From NCBI GenBank assembly GCA_002414665.1, contig DIAF01000048.1, forward strand, positions 22,808 through 59,950: DNA of 37,143 nt, given 5' to 3'. The notes beneath the pieces were generated by a model. The model had not been told where the DNA came from. It ran no database searches and worked only from the letters and a program-made list of their open reading frames with translations. The stretch is from Halieaceae bacterium UBA5085 (lineage in GTDB: Bacteria > Pseudomonadota > Gammaproteobacteria > Pseudomonadales > Halieaceae). The position numbers and the translations under genes were made by a program. Numbering within the stretch: position 1 is the stretch's first letter; the number at the start of each line of letters is the position of its first letter. Positions 34,724 to 37,143 of the stretch are shown in pieces.

Positions 34724-36390
34724 AGCAGTCTGCGTATATCGCCCAGCAATGTCACCAATTGCGTGCAGAAACGGCCGGCGTCGCCGCCATTGATGACGCG
34801 ATGATCATAGGACAGCGACAGCGGCAGCAGCGTGCGCGGCTGGAACGCCTGGCCATCCCACACCGGTTTCACCGCTGCGCGCGACACACCCAGTATCCCC
34901 ACCTCCGGGGTGTTCACTATCGGTGAGAAACCGTTCCCACCGATATTGCCCAGGCTGGAAATCGTGAAGCAGCCGCCCTGCATCTCCGCAGGCTTCAGCT
35001 TGCGCTCTCGGGCCTTTTCCGCCAGCTCCACCACCTCATCCGCGAGCTCCCAGATGGACTTGCGATCCACGTCGCGTATCACCGGCACCATAAGCCCTAC
35101 CGGCGTATCCACCGCCATTCCGATATGCACATAGTGCTTGTAGACCAGGTTCTCACCATCGGCTGTCACCGAGGCATTGAACTTCGGATTGTCGCGCAGA
35201 GCAGTGGCGCAGGCCTTGAGCAGGAAGGGCATCGGCGTCAACCGCGTACCGCGCTGCTCCGCCTCTCCCTTCATGCTCTTGCGAAACGCTTCCAGATCGG
35301 TGATGTCGGCATCGTCAAACTGCGTGACATGCGGCACATTCAGCCAACTGCGCTGCATATTGGCGGCCGTGAGCTTATCGAGCTTGGTGCGCGGCACGGT
35401 TTCAATAGCCCCGAAGGCGCTGAAGTCGACATCCGGGACGGTCGGCAAGCCGGCACCCGTAGCGGCCGCCGGCACCTTGCCACTCAGGGCACGCTGCACG
35501 AATCCCTGCACATCTTCCTTGAGCACGCGTTCACGGGGCCCGGAACCTGTCACCTTGGCCAGGTCAACGCCGAGCTCACGGGCCAGCTTCCGCACCGCGG
35601 GGCCTGCGTATACCAGCGTGTCTTCGCTGCCTCTGGACGCAGGCTGGCTGGTGGCTGCCGCCGCTGTCGCGGGTGTTTGCGCCACAGACTCATCAACCGG
35701 GGCCGACTCCGCACTGGCCGCGGGAGTGTCGCCGCCGGAGCTGGCCTCGACCTGCTCATCCTGGGCACCCACACCCTCCAGCAGCACCAGGGGGTCGCCC
35801 TCGCGCACGGCCGCACCCTCTTTGACCAGCATGCGGATCACTTTGCCGGCGCGCGGGGATGGCACCTCCATGGAGGCCTTGTCGGACTCCAGCACCACCA
35901 GAGAGTCGCCTTCGGCGACCTCGTCCCCAGGCTTTACACACAGTTCAATGACATCGACCGCATCGTCGGTGCCAATGTCGGGCACCTCCACGGTGACCTC
36001 GCTCGGCACGCCGCTGTCCGATGACGCCTGATCGGCGGCCACCGGCTCAACTTCGGCGTCCTGCACAGCCTCCCCGGCGGGAGACTCGCCCTCGGACTCC
36101 GCTGTATCGGCGCTGGATTCGGGTTCTGGCTCGGCCTCAGCATCGGCCTCGGCCTCGGTTTCAACGACGACAATCGGGTGCCCCTCGGATAGCTCATCAC
36201 CCACCTTCACCAGAACCTGCAGAACCTTACCGGCCAGCGTAGAGGGAATTTCCATCGATGCCTTGTCCGATTCGAGCACCAGCAACCCCTGCTCCAGCTC
36301 GATCTGGTCGCCCGCCGCAACCAGCAGCTCGATCACCTCTGCGCCCTCTGCGCCGCCGATATCCGGTACCGTTATCTGTTGCTTAGCCAT
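34717..36390 (-). CDS. aceF: Pyruvate dehydrogenase E2, dihydrolipoamide acetyltransferase
   Basis: The 557-residue E2 has two lipoyl domains with lipoylated Lys43 and Lys171 (both ESDKASME), joined by an acidic linker (about 79-128) and an Ala/Pro-rich linker. A peripheral subunit-binding domain (about 263-300, YAGPAVRKLARELGVDLAKV) and the catalytic domain follow, with His530 in SYDHRVING. The Asn at 534, where many E2 enzymes have Asp, also occurs in Pseudomonas and Azotobacter E2 as I recall. It starts 20 bases after aceE. It passes acetyl groups from E1 to CoA within the pyruvate dehydrogenase complex. Confidence 0.96.
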   Translation of the reverse strand: MAKQQITVPDIGGAEGAEVIELLVAAGDQIELEQGLLVLESDKASMEIPSTLAGKVLQVLVKVGDELSEGHPIVVVETEAEADAEAEPEPESSADTAESEGESPAGEAVQDAEVEPVAADQASSDSGVPSEVTVEVPDIGTDDAVDVIELCVKPGDEVAEGDSLVVLESDKASMEVPSPRAGKVIRMLVKEGAAVREGDPLVLLEGVGAQDEQVEASSGGDTPAASAESAPVDESVAQTPATAAAATSQPASRGSEDTLVYAGPAVRKLARELGVDLAKVTGSGPRERVLKEDVQGFVQRALSGKVPAAATGAGLPTVPDVDFSAFGAIETVPRTKLDKLTAANMQRSWLNVPHVTQFDDADITDLEAFRKSMKGEAEQRGTRLTPMPFLLKACATALRDNPKFNASVTADGENLVYKHYVHIGMAVDTPVGLMVPVIRDVDRKSIWELADEVVELAEKARERKLKPAEMQGGCFTISSLGNIGGNGFSPIVNTPEVGILGVSRAAVKPVWDGQAFQPRTLLPLSLSYDHRVINGGDAGRFCTQLVTLLGDIRRLLF

Positions 36391-36410
36391 GCGCCTCGTT
36401 TCCTGTACCG

Positions 36411-37143
36411 TTAAAGGGTGGTGGGATCGACTTTGTCCGGGGAGATGCCCAGGGCCTGCATGGCCTCGACCACCACAGTCGCCTTCAGTGCCCCTTCATC
36501 CACCAGCGCCTTCAGGGCCGCCAGCACAACGAACTCCCGGCTCACCTCGAAGAAACGTCGCAGGCGCTCACGGGTGTCACTGCGACCATAGCCATCCGTA
36601 CCCAACACCGCATAGCGACGGGGAATGAACTGACGCAGCTGCTCTGCATGGGCTTTCATGTAGTCAGTCGCCGCGACGACTGGCCCGTCATGCCCCTCCA
36701 GCTGCCGGGTCAGGTAAGGCACGCGCGGCTCGTCCTCCGGGTGCAGCAGGTTCCAGCGTGCCACACTCTTGCCCTCGCGCTGCAGCTCGTTGATGCTCGT
36801 CAGGCTCCACACATCCGCGGCTACACCGTAGTCCTGCTCCAGCATGGCCGCAGCCGCCTCGACTTCCCGCAATATGGTGCCGGCGCCCATGAGTTGCACG
36901 CGCGGACCCTTCTTGCGCGTCGAGCGCCGCAGGGAGTAGATGCCACGCACGATGCCTTCTTCCGCACCCTGAGGCATCTCAGGCTGCTGGTAATTTTCGT
37001 TCATGGTGGTGATGTAGTAGAACTTGTTCTCCCCTTCCTGGTACATGCGACGCAAACCGTCCTGAATGATGACGGCCAGTTCATAGGCATAGGCCGGGTC
37101 GTAGCTGACGCAATTGGGGATGGTGCTGGCCAGGATGTGGCTG
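36411..37143 (-). CDS. aceE: Pyruvate dehydrogenase E1 (homodimeric type), C-terminal part, cut by window edge
   Basis: About 243 C-terminal residues are visible, without an internal start at the real N-terminus because the frame continues past 37143. STIPNCVSYDPAYAYELAV, YYITTMNENYQQPEMPQGAEEG, the VLGTDGYGRSDTRERLRRFFEV segment and the terminal helices match AceE of Escherichia coli type. E1 decarboxylates pyruvate with thiamine diphosphate and passes the acetyl unit to the E2 lipoyl arm. AceF follows after 20 bases. Confidence 0.95.
   Translation of the reverse strand, partial: SHILASTIPNCVSYDPAYAYELAVIIQDGLRRMYQEGENKFYYITTMNENYQQPEMPQGAEEGIVRGIYSLRRSTRKKGPRVQLMGAGTILREVEAAAAMLEQDYGVAADVWSLTSINELQREGKSVARWNLLHPEDEPRVPYLTRQLEGHDGPVVAATDYMKAHAEQLRQFIPRRYAVLGTDGYGRSDTRERLRRFFEVSREFVVLAALKALVDEGALKATVVVEAMQALGISPDKVDPTTL

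Noticed and set aside
34717..36270. Asn534 in place of Asp in the AceF HRVxDG motif as a sign of inactivity
   Set aside because: Pseudomonas and Azotobacter E2 proteins, as I recall, carry HRVING too, so this is a known variant.

Overview
The window looks like a chromosomal segment of a GC-rich, aerobic, marine-type gammaproteobacterium, possibly of the Halieaceae/Spongiibacteraceae sort. This rests on gene content: a steroid ring-degradation cluster, a Vibrio/Pseudomonas-type acetate-switch cluster, FabV instead of a FabI-type enoyl reductase, a glucosylglycerate operon and a Pseudomonas-type AceF. I saw no tRNA, rRNA, CRISPR array, insertion sequence or phage gene. Coding density is very high, and no gene-free gap exceeds about 200 bases.

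Region 1 (1-11033, minus strand) is one tightly packed run of 12 genes read from 11033 towards 1: a FadD3-type ligase, two overlapping Lrp/AsnC regulators, IpdA, IpdB, IpdC, an EchA20-type hydrolase, two complementary acyl-CoA dehydrogenase subunits, a FadA6-type thiolase, an IpdF-type SDR, and a further acyl-CoA dehydrogenase cut by the window edge. The gene set matches the actinobacterial KstR2 regulon, which degrades the last two steroid rings (C and D, the HIP pathway). Here the regulators are an Lrp pair instead of a TetR protein. A separate AlkK-type acyl-CoA ligase (11179-12807), with its own terminator, lies upstream.

Region 2 (about 12900-25800) is an acetate-switch locus. It holds a hybrid sensor kinase fused to a sodium/solute symporter domain (CrbS type), its LuxR-type response regulator (CrbR type), a DcaP-like porin, a DUF4212 plus symporter pair, a small anchored protein, a cNMP/CBS/DUF294 protein, a DEDDh exonuclease and acetyl-CoA synthetase. 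The 10-base palindrome GACCAAGGTC occurs once in each of the promoter regions of the porin, the symporter operon and acsA. In all three it sits 35-37 bases before a -10 hexamer. I propose it as the operator of the CrbR-type regulator, which makes this a three-promoter regulon visible inside the window.

Region 3 (25814-29892) holds FabV with a metallo-beta-lactamase-fold hydrolase, divergent from a lipoprotein with a collagen-like stretch and a choice-of-anchor-I-type domain. The lipoprotein is preceded by a Pho-box-like triple repeat. Region 4 (29870-34645, minus strand) is a four-gene operon (glycerate kinase, HAD phosphatase, glucosyl-3-phosphoglycerate synthase, GH13_18 phosphorylase) that together could make and recycle the compatible solute glucosylglycerate. 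It lies directly downstream of aceE-aceF (34717-37143), the pyruvate dehydrogenase E1 and E2 genes; aceE is cut by the window edge.
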